A DNA stretch of 64,000 nucleotides from Bacteroidota bacterium (GCA_021831685.1 JAKBMG010000126.1:21918-85917); one strand, 5' to 3'. Numbered from the stretch's first letter, positions 1 through 8,833 are shown. The notes: generated by a model from the letters alone, not told the origin. Translations and numbers: made by a program.

Positions 1-293
1 GAATTTTGCGATTGGTCTTTCACAAATTCATTAAACTGTCTTTTAACTTTTTGCAAATCTTCTTTGACGATAATTTTATTCAACAATTCAGGAAATTGTT
101 TTATTTCCCCGGGGGTATAACCAGTTACATTTTCAATGCTGTCCGAAAACAATATTGAATCGGCTTTTTTGCCGGATGAAGAATACCAGAGGAAAACATC
201 TTCAAGCCCATAGCATTGTTCCTGAAGATTCTTCTGATTAAAAAGATTTTTCTCTACTTCCTTTTGAATTCCGTTTGAAATATTTTTTTTCAG
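1..293 (-). CDS. PAS-domain protein, N-terminal part only (gene runs off the window)
   Basis: An open reverse-strand frame runs from the window edge to about 293. Reading it gives a segment with FLWYSSSGKKADSILF, then DSIENVTGYTPGEI and a downstream acidic/basic helix (KEDLQKVKRQF). The 'I.NVTGYTPGE' stretch is the typical core of a PAS fold, so this is probably the sensory N-terminus of a signalling protein, most likely a histidine kinase. There is no ATG: the upstream in-frame stop is at about 306-308 and the first plausible start is CTG at 291-293. It lies 27 bp downstream of the GG-reductase gene on the same strand. The output domain is outside the window, so the type of protein cannot be settled. 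Confidence 0.55.
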   Translation of the reverse strand, partial: MKKNISNGIQKEVEKNLFNQKNLQEQCYGLEDVFLWYSSSGKKADSILFSDSIENVTGYTPGEIKQFPELLNKIIVKEDLQKVKRQFNEFVKDQSQN

Positions 294-320
294 TTTATTA
301 ACCCATCAAATTGAAAATGC

Positions 321-1487
321 TTAAATGATAAATATTTTAGCAACATCAACCAAAAGAGATGGTTGATTGAAAAGCGCAGTGGTAAATAATTTTCCCAAAC
401 TTCTTTTTTCGTATGGTATTTTATTGAAGGAATGCGCAATCTTATTAAACTTATCATCGGAGAAATTATAAATACCGTTTTTAATTTTCTCAAACAACTC
501 GTGTCGTTTGCCTAATCTTTCGTGCCAGGCTTTATCGTAAGTTAAAATATGATCGAGTGAATTATTAGTGATAGCTTCAGCAGCAATTTTGCCGGCAATG
601 CTTCCGCCAATCATTCCGCTTGCAATTCCGCCGCCGCTAAGTGGATTAACCTGGCGTGCAGCATCTCCCACAAGCATTATTCCGGGCGCAGAAATTTTAT
701 CCAAAGTAATTGTACTTGGGACTCCCCCAGCAATTGAGGTAAGTATCGGTGAATTCGGAAAATTATTCTCCATGAAATTATTTAGAAAAGATAAAGCTGA
801 TTTTTTCTTCCCTACCATTCCACTTACACCTAAGCCAATATTAGCAGCGCCATTTACTTTTGGGAATATCCAGAAATAACCGCCGGGCGCAACATTTTCA
901 CCAAAATAAAAATAGAGAGTATCGTCTTTTACATTGATATTAGATGCGGTGACTTGAACGCAGCATTCCATCTCTCTAAAATCAACATAAGTTTTTAGTC
1001 CCGCCCATCTTCCGATTCTTGACTCAACGCCGTCGGCGCCGATTACAATTTTTGCTTTCAATTCTTTTTGCTCACCGCGATATTCATATTTTACGCCTGA
1101 GACTTTCCCGTCTTCAAATAAAAGTCCGTTCACATAAGCGCGAGTTAAAATCTCAGCTCCGGCTTTGGCAGCAGTTTTGGCTAATTCATAATCAAATATT
1201 CTGCGTTCAAGAACATAACCGGCGTCGCTAAATTCAATCACAGCTTCTGTGCCGTCGGGAGAAATTAACGCAAATTTATTTATATGCGCGGATATCCATT
1301 TTTCATCGGGAGCAATAAATTCGGAAACGCCGGCTTTACTTATTGCTTCGCCACAGCGCACCGGGTAGCCAACATCTCTATCTTTTTCAAGCATCAAAAC
1401 GGAGGCTCCTCCTTCTGCCGCAAAACGCGCCGCAATTGAGCCTGCAGGTCCGGCGCCGACGATAACTATATCATATTCTGGTTTCAT
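321..1487 (-). CDS. Geranylgeranyl-reductase family FAD-dependent oxidoreductase
   Basis: The 388-aa protein opens with a Rossmann FAD-binding motif (DIVIVGAGPAGSIAARFA, residues 6-23) and has ...VGYPVRCGEAIS at about 39-50, where this family carries the Cys that contacts the substrate/FAD. The GD motif is at about 272 (GIMLVGDAARQVNPLSGGGI), typical of GG-reductases. The family reduces isoprenoid double bonds (chlorophyll phytyl chain, archaeal lipids, menaquinone tails) using FAD and an electron donor. A dicluster ferredoxin is encoded upstream on the same strand (2067-2291), which fits a ferredoxin-fed reductase. The isoprenoid substrate cannot be read from sequence; a menaquinone side chain is a reasonable guess. 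Confidence 0.85.
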   Translation of the reverse strand: MKPEYDIVIVGAGPAGSIAARFAAEGGASVLMLEKDRDVGYPVRCGEAISKAGVSEFIAPDEKWISAHINKFALISPDGTEAVIEFSDAGYVLERRIFDYELAKTAAKAGAEILTRAYVNGLLFEDGKVSGVKYEYRGEQKELKAKIVIGADGVESRIGRWAGLKTYVDFREMECCVQVTASNINVKDDTLYFYFGENVAPGGYFWIFPKVNGAANIGLGVSGMVGKKKSALSFLNNFMENNFPNSPILTSIAGGVPSTITLDKISAPGIMLVGDAARQVNPLSGGGIASGMIGGSIAGKIAAEAITNNSLDHILTYDKAWHERLGKRHELFEKIKNGIYNFSDDKFNKIAHSFNKIPYEKRSLGKLFTTALFNQPSLLVDVAKIFII

Positions 1488-1532
1488 TTTATTTTTTTTA
1501 CCTAAATTTATGAATAATTATCCAGTACTAAT

Positions 1533-1640
1533 AATAGGCAGTAGGCAGTAAGAAATAGGCAATATGCAGTATGCAATAAGCAATAGGAAATGAGCAATAG
1601 GAAAAGGACAAGGGGCAATATGGAATCGGAAATAAGCAAT
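1533..1640. repeat. Degenerate tandem low-complexity repeat (AATAGGCAGT-like units)
   Basis: About 110 bp are built from imperfect 7-11 bp units such as aataggcagt, aatatgcagt, atgcaataagc and aataggaaatgagc. It lies at the 3' end of the broken four-helix-bundle gene. Similar words (ccaattgcc aattgcct) recur at about 2051-2069 on the gene's 5' side, so the pseudogene is bracketed by this sequence. No coding potential is seen. Confidence 0.7.
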
Positions 1641-2030
1641 TAAATTTTATCCGATTTTCTTATATATTTTTCAGGATTTTCAATCATATGGTTAATCATT
1701 TTTCCTATTTCTTCGGACTTGCTTATCAGACTTTGATACATATCCTGAGATATGTATTTACATTCTAAAGCAAAGTCCAGCCAAACTTGAGTTTCCGAAT
1801 TTTCCATATCAGAATCTGACATTTTGGAAATAAAATAGGCTTCGTATTGCCTTTTTCTATAGCCCTCTGCAATAGCAGCTGAAACTGATCGAGATGATCT
1901 TCTGATCTGATCGGTTAACGAGTATTTTTCTTCTTTTGGAAAAGTTTTAGATATTTCGAAGATCATCATTGCAAGTCCAAAACGATTTTTTATATACCGT
2001 TAGATCTTTAAAAGAAATATTTATAACAAT
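1640..2030 (-). pseudogene. Four-helix-bundle protein (23S rRNA IVS-protein family), frameshifted
   Basis: The intact frame from 1969 down (109 aa) contains SKTFPKEEKYSLTDQIRRSS and AIAEGYRKRQ, the hallmark of the small four-helix-bundle family first noticed in 23S rRNA intervening sequences. Its N-terminus is missing from that frame, but the expected sequence (ISFKDLTVYKKSF) is found just upstream in another reverse frame from about 2024. Removing one T from the T4 run (minus strand; plus 1979-1982) joins the two as ...YKKSF-GLAMMIFEISK. A GGAG ribosome site sits at about 2032-2035, but the first codon there is ATA or ATT, not ATG. The gene therefore looks inactivated by a +1 frameshift and probably start loss, unless the T run is a sequencing error. 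Family function is unknown. Confidence 0.75.
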
Positions 2031-2066
2031 TCTCCTTCAATTCTTATCAATCCAATTGCCAATTGC

Positions 2067-2291
2067 CTATTTAGAAAGAACGCCTTTTTTGTTAAATTTT
2101 ATCACTTCAATCGGACAACTCCAAATGCATTTTGAACAATTCGTACAACGTTCATCAATAATAAATATTTCGGCTTCTTTTAATTCAATTGCATCTTCGG
2201 GACAAACGCCAACACAACATCCGCAGAAGTCGCATTTATCCGGAAGTATATCTATCATTAATTTGCCGGTTTTTGCTTGTCGGTAATTCAT
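2067..2291 (-). CDS. Dicluster 2[4Fe-4S] ferredoxin
   Basis: The 74-aa protein has two full cluster motifs: CDFCGCCVGVCP (about residues 21-32) and CTNCSKCIWSCP (about 51-62), each C-x2-C-x2-C-x3-C-P. This is a bacterial-type low-potential electron carrier in the cytoplasm. It is upstream of and codirectional with the GG-reductase gene (321-1487) and is the likely electron donor. The two partner genes are separated by about 600 bp holding a four-helix-bundle pseudogene and low-complexity DNA, so a pair that is probably adjacent in relatives appears to have been split by an insertion (inference). Confidence 0.85.
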   Translation of the reverse strand: MNYRQAKTGKLMIDILPDKCDFCGCCVGVCPEDAIELKEAEIFIIDERCTNCSKCIWSCPIEVIKFNKKGVLSK

Positions 2292-2380
2292 TCTCTAAAT
2301 CGAAATAAAATAATTATAATAATAAATCTACAAATTTTAAGAATAAGGAAGAATAATCCACATCAAAATTATGCATTCGA

Positions 2381-2487
2381 GAAACCGATGAATCGGTTCA
2401 AAAGTTTTCTTTTTATTATTTTTCCCACGAATAGAATTCGTGGGCTGCTATTTTACATTTTAACTGATATCCTACTAACTACATATC
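2381..2487 (+). repeat. Family-1 double-hairpin repeat, copy A
   Basis: The copy has a first stem AACCGAT/ATCGGTT (2383-2398), a T-rich linker, a second stem CCCACGAAT/ATTCGTGGG (2423-2443), then gctgctattt and a tail ending in ctaactacatatcc. The same order occurs at 8193, 18403 and 23160. It lies between the ferredoxin and SNF2 genes. No ORF is carried. Confidence 0.85.
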
Positions 2488-2498
2488 CGCAGCAGCAG

Positions 2499-5400
2499 TT
2501 ATCCAAATAATATTTCAATATCTTCTTTAGTTAAGTTCTTAAGCATTCCGGTTTCACTGGTAATAATATCCTCAACTAGTTTTCTTTTTTTATCCTGCAG
2601 CAAAAGGATTTTCTCTTCAACGCTGTTTTTTGTAATAAACTTATATACAAAAACGTGTTTATCCTGCCCGATGCGATGCGTTCTGTCAGTCGCCTGGGCT
2701 TCTACAGCGGGGTTCCACCATGGGTCATAATGAAAAACATAGTCGGCTGCGGTCAAGTTCAAGCCAAATCCGCCGGCTTTGAGACTAATTAGAAATATTT
2801 TTACGTCGTCATTATTTTGGAAATTATTAACGTGCTTTTCCCTGTCAATTACGCTTCCGGTTAAATATTCATAGTTGATTTTTTGTTTTTCCAAATACGC
2901 TTTTATAATATCAAGCATTTGAACGAATTGAGAAAACACCAAGACTTTATGCCCGTCTTCAATTACTTTTTCTGCAAGCTCTTTGAACTCTTCGAACTTA
3001 CCGGATTTCTTTCCATAGGTTTTATTAACGAGTACCGGGTGATTACAAATTTGCCGGAGCCTCAGAAGCCCTTCGATGACTTTGAATCCCGATTTTTTTA
3101 TTCCATTGCGCGAAATCTCTTCCATAAGTTCATCTCTTATAGAATTCCGCCAGAGGTTATAAATTTTTTCCTGTTCCGGTTCCATTTCGCAATAATGAAT
3201 TATTTCCGTTTTCTCCGGAAGTTCCTTTGCAACAACGTCTTTCGTCCTTCTTAGAATGAAAGGATATATTAATTTACGCAGATGTTCCGAAGCGGATTTG
3301 TCGTTCTGTTTATGGATCGGAGTGGAAAAGTTTTCCTGAAATTTACTTAACGAACCAAGCAGCCCGGGATTTAGAAAATTGAACTGCGACCATAGTTCGC
3401 TTAAATTATTTTCAACCGGCGTTCCCGTAAGGCAAAGCTTATGCTCGGCGGAAAGCATTTTAATTGCCTTAGCAGTTTTTGAATGCGGATTCTTTATTTT
3501 TTGAGATTCATCTAATATGATATAATAAAATTTTGTTTTAGATAATGCTACTGCTTCCCTTAGTACTATACTGTAACTTGTAATTACCGCATCGTAATCT
3601 TCAAAATGATCCGTAGTTTCTTTTATCCTGGTTCCACCTGTGTGATTCAATATTTTTAAGCCGGGGGTAAATTTCTTCACCTCGTTAACCCAATTAAAAA
3701 CAACAGACGTCGGTGCAACAATTAAGCTTGTCCTATTTTCTTTCTTTTCTTTTGAAAGCAGCGCCAAAGCCTGAATAGTTTTGCCTAACCCCATATCGTC
3801 TGCGAGTATTCCACCGAAGCCAAATTCTTTAAGGAAGTAAAACCAATCGTAGCCGCTTTTTTGGTAATGGCGAAGCGTGGTATTTATTTCAACCGGCAGT
3901 TTTTGTTTTTTAATTTTGTCAAAGGAATTTAATCGGCTAATATGCTCCTTGAAAGTTTCATCAATTTGAGCGTCATCGGCATCCTGGACAAGCATATCGA
4001 GCGCATTAGCCTGAGCTTTTGAAAACCTTACAGAACCTTCCGCAGTTTCCCCAAACATAATCGTTCTTTGAAATTTCTTCATCCACTCTTCAGGCAGAAT
4101 TCCGACAGAGCCGTCATTTAGCTGAATGTAATTTTTCTTCTGCTTTAGTGTCGTTAATAAAGCTTCCAAACTAACAGGTGAGCCGCCAAACTCTATTTTA
4201 GTTTGCACATCAAACCAATCTACTCCCGAAGAGACAACAAGCGAAACTTTTGGTCTTGATACGTTTATCTTAAATTTGTTTAACTCTTTTTCACCGAAGA
4301 TTTCAAAACCGTTTTCCCTGGCCGCAGGAATAAGTTTGAAAAGAAAATCAAGCGGATCTTTTCTTGGCATAAAAATACCCGGTTCTTTTTCTTTAACGTA
4401 AAAAGTTTTTATTTCATTCCTTGCTTCTTCTTCAAAATTTCTATCCCTTTTAATAGTAACCAGCTTGCCTTCTTCAAAGAAAGCGCTGTTTCCTGCATTT
4501 GAGCTATATGGTAAATCGTATTTACCATAGCCGAATGACAGCCTTAGAAGTAGTGAATTTTCCGATTCTTCCAAAAGTATTTTTTTTATGGGAGCGGTCT
4601 CGATATTTTCGACAGTGTATTTACCGGCTTCAATAGGTAAGTTCGATACTATCTGCGGCAGAATATTCCGTTCAAAATATTCCATAAAAATTTTTGGGAC
4701 TAAAATCTTCCCTTTGTTCTCTTGAAATGTTTGTAACTGGTCGCGGGTCAAATTAGATACTCTGAAAATTTTATCTTCTACATTCAACCAAAGCGGTTCA
4801 TCAAGAAAAGAGAAGGTCTTATTTCCAATTTTTATTTCCTCACTGTTAAGGTAAAGCTTTAGAGTAAGCGAAATATTTTCATCATCTTCGGCAATTATAA
4901 CTGCGGCATTGGCAAATTCCGTGAGAATAGAAATTCTCTTTTCCAATTGCAGTGAGTAAGGCCCCATTAAATAAACTTCCTTATCAGCTAAAAAAATTAG
5001 AACATCTGAAAGAATAGTCGTCATCCTTTCAAGGTCGCGCTCATTATAAATGCCATAATTGAAAGTATTACTTAAACGGATTTTACCATATTTTTCTGCA
5101 AAAAATTCCAGTACCAATCGTTCCTGAAATGAAAGACCTTCCAAAAGCTGTGCGTTAATATTATTAACCGGCTCAACACTGGAAGAATAGTTTCCGTCCT
5201 GAAGTAACTTTATCTTAAACGCCTTCAGCACCGGATCAAATTTATCGGGAGTAATACCGTAAACAATTTTATATTTTGCTTTTTGTTTTTTACTGTCAGG
5301 CTGTTTAAGAAATACATCAAAGTTACCTCTTAACTTTTCAAATTTCTCTTCTTCCTTTTTCTTTTTGACCTCTTCGATCCATTTATTTCTCTTAAGTATT

Positions 5401-5816
5401 AGTTCCGCCTGGTCGTCAATTGGTTCAATCTTTTTGTTTTTCCCTTCGTTCGACGGGGGAATTTGGCTGTAGCTACGATCTAAAAATCGCGAAGGCTTTA
5501 TAAGATTTTTCTCGCCCGGTTTATCAAACTGATAATACTGGTAGAAAATTCCTCTTTCACTAAGTTGATAAAGCACTGCAACAATATGCTTGCAAACGGC
5601 GCCGGTTTCCATGTAGGGGCAAGTGCATGCATAGCTTTTAATCGATTTATCATCATTAAATTCTAAGCGGACATAATATTCATCTGTACCTTTTACTTTC
5701 GCAGTAACAACATTGTATTCAATGTATACATCGGAAACCTTTTTAGATGCAAAGTAAAGGAAGCCGCGCTTTCTCACCAGGTCCGTAGCTAAATTATTTA
5801 ATATCTCTTTCAACAT
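2499..5816 (-). CDS. SNF2/SWI2-family helicase with SWIM zinc finger
   Basis: The 1105-aa protein has an N-terminal SWIM-type zinc finger (CTCPYMETGAVCKH, about 58-71), a long central bacterial SNF2-associated region, then the two RecA-like lobes of an SF2 translocase. Walker A/motif I is GGILADDMGLGKTIQALAL at about 670; motif II is LDESQK (DESQ, a variant of the usual DEAQ/DEAH) at about 770; motif III is LTGTPVENNL at about 795; motifs V-VI include GLNLTAADYV and QATDRTHRIGQ near 1040-1060. Family members are DNA-stimulated ATPases that move along duplex DNA to remodel protein-DNA complexes; bacterial ones resemble RapA in architecture. It is codirectional with dnaG, 36 bp downstream of it, so the two may be cotranscribed. 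Confidence 0.92.
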   Translation of the reverse strand: MLKEILNNLATDLVRKRGFLYFASKKVSDVYIEYNVVTAKVKGTDEYYVRLEFNDDKSIKSYACTCPYMETGAVCKHIVAVLYQLSERGIFYQYYQFDKPGEKNLIKPSRFLDRSYSQIPPSNEGKNKKIEPIDDQAELILKRNKWIEEVKKKKEEEKFEKLRGNFDVFLKQPDSKKQKAKYKIVYGITPDKFDPVLKAFKIKLLQDGNYSSSVEPVNNINAQLLEGLSFQERLVLEFFAEKYGKIRLSNTFNYGIYNERDLERMTTILSDVLIFLADKEVYLMGPYSLQLEKRISILTEFANAAVIIAEDDENISLTLKLYLNSEEIKIGNKTFSFLDEPLWLNVEDKIFRVSNLTRDQLQTFQENKGKILVPKIFMEYFERNILPQIVSNLPIEAGKYTVENIETAPIKKILLEESENSLLLRLSFGYGKYDLPYSSNAGNSAFFEEGKLVTIKRDRNFEEEARNEIKTFYVKEKEPGIFMPRKDPLDFLFKLIPAARENGFEIFGEKELNKFKINVSRPKVSLVVSSGVDWFDVQTKIEFGGSPVSLEALLTTLKQKKNYIQLNDGSVGILPEEWMKKFQRTIMFGETAEGSVRFSKAQANALDMLVQDADDAQIDETFKEHISRLNSFDKIKKQKLPVEINTTLRHYQKSGYDWFYFLKEFGFGGILADDMGLGKTIQALALLSKEKKENRTSLIVAPTSVVFNWVNEVKKFTPGLKILNHTGGTRIKETTDHFEDYDAVITSYSIVLREAVALSKTKFYYIILDESQKIKNPHSKTAKAIKMLSAEHKLCLTGTPVENNLSELWSQFNFLNPGLLGSLSKFQENFSTPIHKQNDKSASEHLRKLIYPFILRRTKDVVAKELPEKTEIIHYCEMEPEQEKIYNLWRNSIRDELMEEISRNGIKKSGFKVIEGLLRLRQICNHPVLVNKTYGKKSGKFEEFKELAEKVIEDGHKVLVFSQFVQMLDIIKAYLEKQKINYEYLTGSVIDREKHVNNFQNNDDVKIFLISLKAGGFGLNLTAADYVFHYDPWWNPAVEAQATDRTHRIGQDKHVFVYKFITKNSVEEKILLLQDKKRKLVEDIITSETGMLKNLTKEDIEILFG

Positions 5817-5852
5817 TTAGGTTATTTCTTATTTAATTTTCCCCGTATTGAT

Positions 5853-7742
5853 TCAGGAAAGCTCTTCTTCAGTTTTTAATTCATCTTTCAACTTTTGTTT
5901 GCTTCGTTCTAATTCCATATTCTCACGCATTAACTTAAGCTTTTCACCTTCTGCTTCTGAGGAGGAAATTCTCCTGTGGTTGGCGGCAATCTGGCTTTCT
6001 ATTATACCGGTTTTGAATTTCCTAATTGTATCGCGGGCTATTTTCTTTAAAACCTTATCGCGCAACATCTCCGGATAAAGGTCTTCCCACTTTTTACTCG
6101 TCTGGTATTTTTCAAAAGTAAGCTCCAGAATGTACGACTGAAGCTTTTCATCATGAATTTTTTCTATGAGCGAGCTTACGATTATTTCTTCATCGCCGAC
6201 ACACGATTCATATACTATCTCTGCTATTTTTGAATGAGCTTCAATTAAGAATTCCTCCGGCGGAATGTGTGCTGATATAAATTCAATCACTTCCCTGTTA
6301 TCTTCAAAAAGAAGTTTTATAATTTCTCTTTCGAGATTATAAACAGCGGGCGAAGCTATTTTCGACGGTTGTTCCGGAACGCCTGTAATTGTCTTTGATT
6401 GCTCCCTAATTTTTGTTCTTTCTTCCGATGTTAATTGTTTACCGGTTTGATTTATTGCTTTTTCAAGTTCAATTTCAAGTAGCTTTTCGCGAAGGTTAAA
6501 TTTCTTGGCTATTGATTTTGTTAAAAGATTTCTTTTCAGTTCATCTTTTATAAGGGCAATTGGCTTTACCAATTCCCGGATAGCATCGGCAGTTTTACTT
6601 ACATCTTCAAACATACCCTGAGATTCATAATAAGCGGATTGATATTCAATAAAGTTAAGTGCATGCTTTATGATTTCATCAAACTTTTCTTTTCCGAAAT
6701 TGTTAATAAATGAATCCGGGTCTTCTCCTTTCGGAAGGGAAGCTATTTTTATTTCCATATCGCGTCTAAGCAAAATTTCTATACTTCGCATGGAGGCTTT
6801 TATACCTGCAGTATCGGCATCAAAAAGAAGAACCGCATTTTTTGTATAACGTGAAAGAAGAGTTGATTGCTCTTCTGTAAGTGCAGTGCCCGAAACCGCC
6901 ACGACATTTTTTATTCCGCCCTGGTATAGAGAAATTAAATCCATATAACCTTCAACAAGAATTACGCGGTCTAATTTTCTAATCTCATCTTTAGCGTGAG
7001 AAAGTCCGTAAAGTATTCTTCCTTTTGTATAAATCAAAGATTCAGGTGAGTTAAGATATTTTGCGGTCCCTTCTTTTTCATGAAAAACCCTTCCGGCAAA
7101 TGCGACTACCCTGCCGTTCGGCGAAAAGATCGGGAAAATAATTCTCCCGGAAAACTTATCATATAATCTACCGTCGTTATTACTTCCTATTAAACCGAGA
7201 GCGAGGGCTTTATTAAAGTCAATTTTGCGGTCTTTCAGAAAATCGACTAACACATCGCGGCCTGGAAAGGCATAGCCAAGACCAAAAGTCCGCATAGTCT
7301 GAAGTTTTATTTTTCTATTATGGAAATAGTTCTGAGCTATTTCTCCATCTTTTTTTATTAAGAGATTATCGGAAAAATACTTTGCAACGACGGTGTTAAT
7401 GTCGTAAAGAATTTCCTGTTCGCTTTGTTTTTCGCTTGAAGATTCGTCATCCAATTCAAGTGAAACCCCAACGCGTTTTGCAACGTCTTGAACAGCTTCT
7501 ACAAAAGAGATTTTTTCGTAATCCATTAAGAATTTATAAACATTTCCGCCTGCATGGCATCCGAAACAATAAAATATTTGTTTATCAGGGCTTACCGAAA
7601 AGGATGGGGTTTTTTCAGTATGGAAAGGACAAAGTCCCTGATAATTTTTCCCTCGTTTCCTAATCTGGACAAACTCAGAAATAATATCTACGATATTAGC
7701 GGCAGCTCTAATCTCTTCTATTTTATTTTCGGATATTCGCAT
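5853..7742 (-). CDS. dnaG: DNA primase DnaG
   Basis: The 629-aa protein synthesises RNA primers at the replication fork. The N-terminal CHC2 zinc finger is visible (CPFHTEKTPSFSVSP then FYCFGCHAGG, about 38-67). The RNA-polymerase core follows (YLNSPESLIYTKGRILYG, about 230-247), then the TOPRIM domain with VILVEGYMDL (about 260) and AVLLFDADTAG (about 302). The C-terminal ~150 residues are helical and would bind the DnaB helicase. Length is normal for the family. The usual rpoD neighbour is not present; the next gene downstream is the SNF2 helicase. Confidence 0.96.
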   Translation of the reverse strand: MRISENKIEEIRAAANIVDIISEFVQIRKRGKNYQGLCPFHTEKTPSFSVSPDKQIFYCFGCHAGGNVYKFLMDYEKISFVEAVQDVAKRVGVSLELDDESSSEKQSEQEILYDINTVVAKYFSDNLLIKKDGEIAQNYFHNRKIKLQTMRTFGLGYAFPGRDVLVDFLKDRKIDFNKALALGLIGSNNDGRLYDKFSGRIIFPIFSPNGRVVAFAGRVFHEKEGTAKYLNSPESLIYTKGRILYGLSHAKDEIRKLDRVILVEGYMDLISLYQGGIKNVVAVSGTALTEEQSTLLSRYTKNAVLLFDADTAGIKASMRSIEILLRRDMEIKIASLPKGEDPDSFINNFGKEKFDEIIKHALNFIEYQSAYYESQGMFEDVSKTADAIRELVKPIALIKDELKRNLLTKSIAKKFNLREKLLEIELEKAINQTGKQLTSEERTKIREQSKTITGVPEQPSKIASPAVYNLEREIIKLLFEDNREVIEFISAHIPPEEFLIEAHSKIAEIVYESCVGDEEIIVSSLIEKIHDEKLQSYILELTFEKYQTSKKWEDLYPEMLRDKVLKKIARDTIRKFKTGIIESQIAANHRRISSSEAEGEKLKLMRENMELERSKQKLKDELKTEEELS

Positions 7743-7857
7743 GTGAAGTTTTATTTGGAAGAATTACTAAATTTTCAAAACTGAATTTATATAATTGCTT
7801 CCATTTATAAAAATAGAATTGACGGCGGATATATTTTTGACACTACTATAAATTAAT

Positions 7858-8130
7858 TATATGTCGCTCCTCCGGAGCTTTATTTGTTTTTTCATCTTTT
7901 TCTACTAATGTGTCACCGCTCTGCGGTTCTGACCCTTTTGCGGGGCATGCTACGTTTGCCCCGCTTGCGGGGTTTGCGTGGAATCGAAAATTATGAAAGA
8001 CAAGAGTAAAACCTCTGTAGTTTGAATGGTACTAAAAAAATGTCGTAATGAATTGCGATTATCAAATTACATCTTAATTTATTACTATATCAAAGAAGCC
8101 CCAGAGGGGCGATACATTAATAAGCAATAC
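7858..8130. repeat. Cluster of small GC hairpins in an AT-rich gap
   Basis: Short palindromes follow each other in the dnaG upstream gap: gctcctccggagc (about 7865), accgctctgcggt (about 7915), gccccgcttgcggggt (about 7960) and gccccagaggggc (about 8098). They look like REP-type hairpins. A related word, gccccggcggggc, occurs at 54953, and the tttgcgggg type recurs near 28270, 61615 and 61880. The gap from 7743 to 9088 has no intact gene: it holds this cluster, repeat copy B, a MITE-like element and two gene remnants, which are listed separately. Confidence 0.55.
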
Positions 8131-8192
8131 CATATTCAAATTAACATTTATATACGAACAAGAATTTATATCATTACAAAAACGAAAATTCA

Positions 8193-8278
8193 GAAACCGA
8201 TGAATCGGTTAAAAGGTATTCTTTTCATTTCCTTTCCCCACGAATAAAATTCGTGGGCTACTATTATGCCATTTAATC
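8193..8278 (+). repeat. Family-1 double-hairpin repeat, copy B
   Basis: It has the same two stems as the other copies (aaccgat/atcggtt at about 8195-8210 and ccacgaat/attcgtgg at about 8238-8257) and the ctactattat tail start. The distal tail (tttaattgatttcc) has diverged. It sits in the dnaG-ispG gap. Confidence 0.8.
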
Positions 8279-8445
8279 AAGTTCATACAAATGAACTGTC
8301 TTGTCCTGAAAAGAGGTTGACAAAGGAAAAAGGAAATCATGAAGTAGTGGGAAATTCCCCAATATTCCGTAATGTTACCTGGTTTTACATAGAATTTATT
8401 AGAGGAGCTCTTAAACTATTATATAATGCTCAAATTAATAACTCG

Positions 8446-8550
8446 TGTTACGCAAACAATTTCAAATATAATGGTAGCGGAGTGTAAAACTCCGAGGTTT
8501 AGGAAAACCTCGGAGTTTCTCATTATGTAATAATAACCCATTGCGTAACA
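8446..8550 (+). mobile_element. MITE-like family-2 element with terminal inverted repeats (complete copy)
   Basis: Terminal inverted repeats TGTTACGCAA (8446-8455) and TTGCGTAACA (8541-8550) bound a 105-bp element with no ORF. Inside is a long perfect hairpin, aactccgaggttt/aaacctcggagtt (about 8487-8519), which could also act as a transcription barrier. Partial or variant copies are at 51536, 55932, 59598 and 60470. It is about 5 bp from the beta-barrel remnant. Confidence 0.65.
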
Positions 8551-8554
8551 TCCG

Positions 8555-8719
8555 TTAATAAGAAAAGCCTATTAGTAGTTGATGAGTGTCTATTATGTTG
8601 CTGTTAAATTGATACAAGTATCTAATATCCAAACTAAATTTGGGAGATATCTGGTATTTTGTACCTATACCCAGACCTAATCTGTATGATTTATTTTCTG
8701 ATATAGTTACAGATTCTCT
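8555..8719 (-). pseudogene. C-terminal fragment of an outer-membrane beta-barrel protein
   Basis: The reverse-strand frame ending at 8555-8557 reads 54 residues including SYRLGLGIGTKYQISPKF, LDIRYLYQF and the end THQLLIGFSY. Alternating polar/hydrophobic strands and a terminal aromatic (Tyr) are typical of the last two to three strands of an OmpA/porin-like barrel. An in-frame TGA at 8720-8722 cuts it off and no start codon is present, so it is a remnant. A family-2 MITE-like element begins at its 3' edge. Confidence 0.55.
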
Positions 8720-8727
8720 TCAAATCA

Positions 8728-8833
8728 TTATCTTCGAACTGTTTTTAACCCCAAATATTTTTCCATAGGCAAAAAGTCTTTATCATTATGAAGCAGGATT
8801 AAGCTTTTCGTCAATCACAATATTGGTTCTCAT
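8728..8833 (-). pseudogene. Collapsed vapBC toxin-antitoxin locus (VapB start fused to VapC end)
   Basis: From ATG at 8833 the reverse strand reads MRTNIVIDEKLN, the N-terminus of VapB-type antitoxins of the MRTNI family, and then hits stop codons. Starting inside that stretch in another frame it reads SLILLHNDKDFLPMEKYLG then LKTVRR and stops at 8728, which is the C-terminus of a PIN-domain VapC toxin (conserved HNDKDF). The junction falls around the AAGCTTAATC word at 8789-8802. An internal deletion has therefore removed most of both genes and left the two outer ends. A GGAC ribosome-site-like word is still present before the ATG. Confidence 0.75.

Noticed and set aside
1640..2030. 23S rRNA intervening sequence
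   Set aside because: The four-helix-bundle protein family is named after such sequences, but there is no rRNA sequence around this locus.
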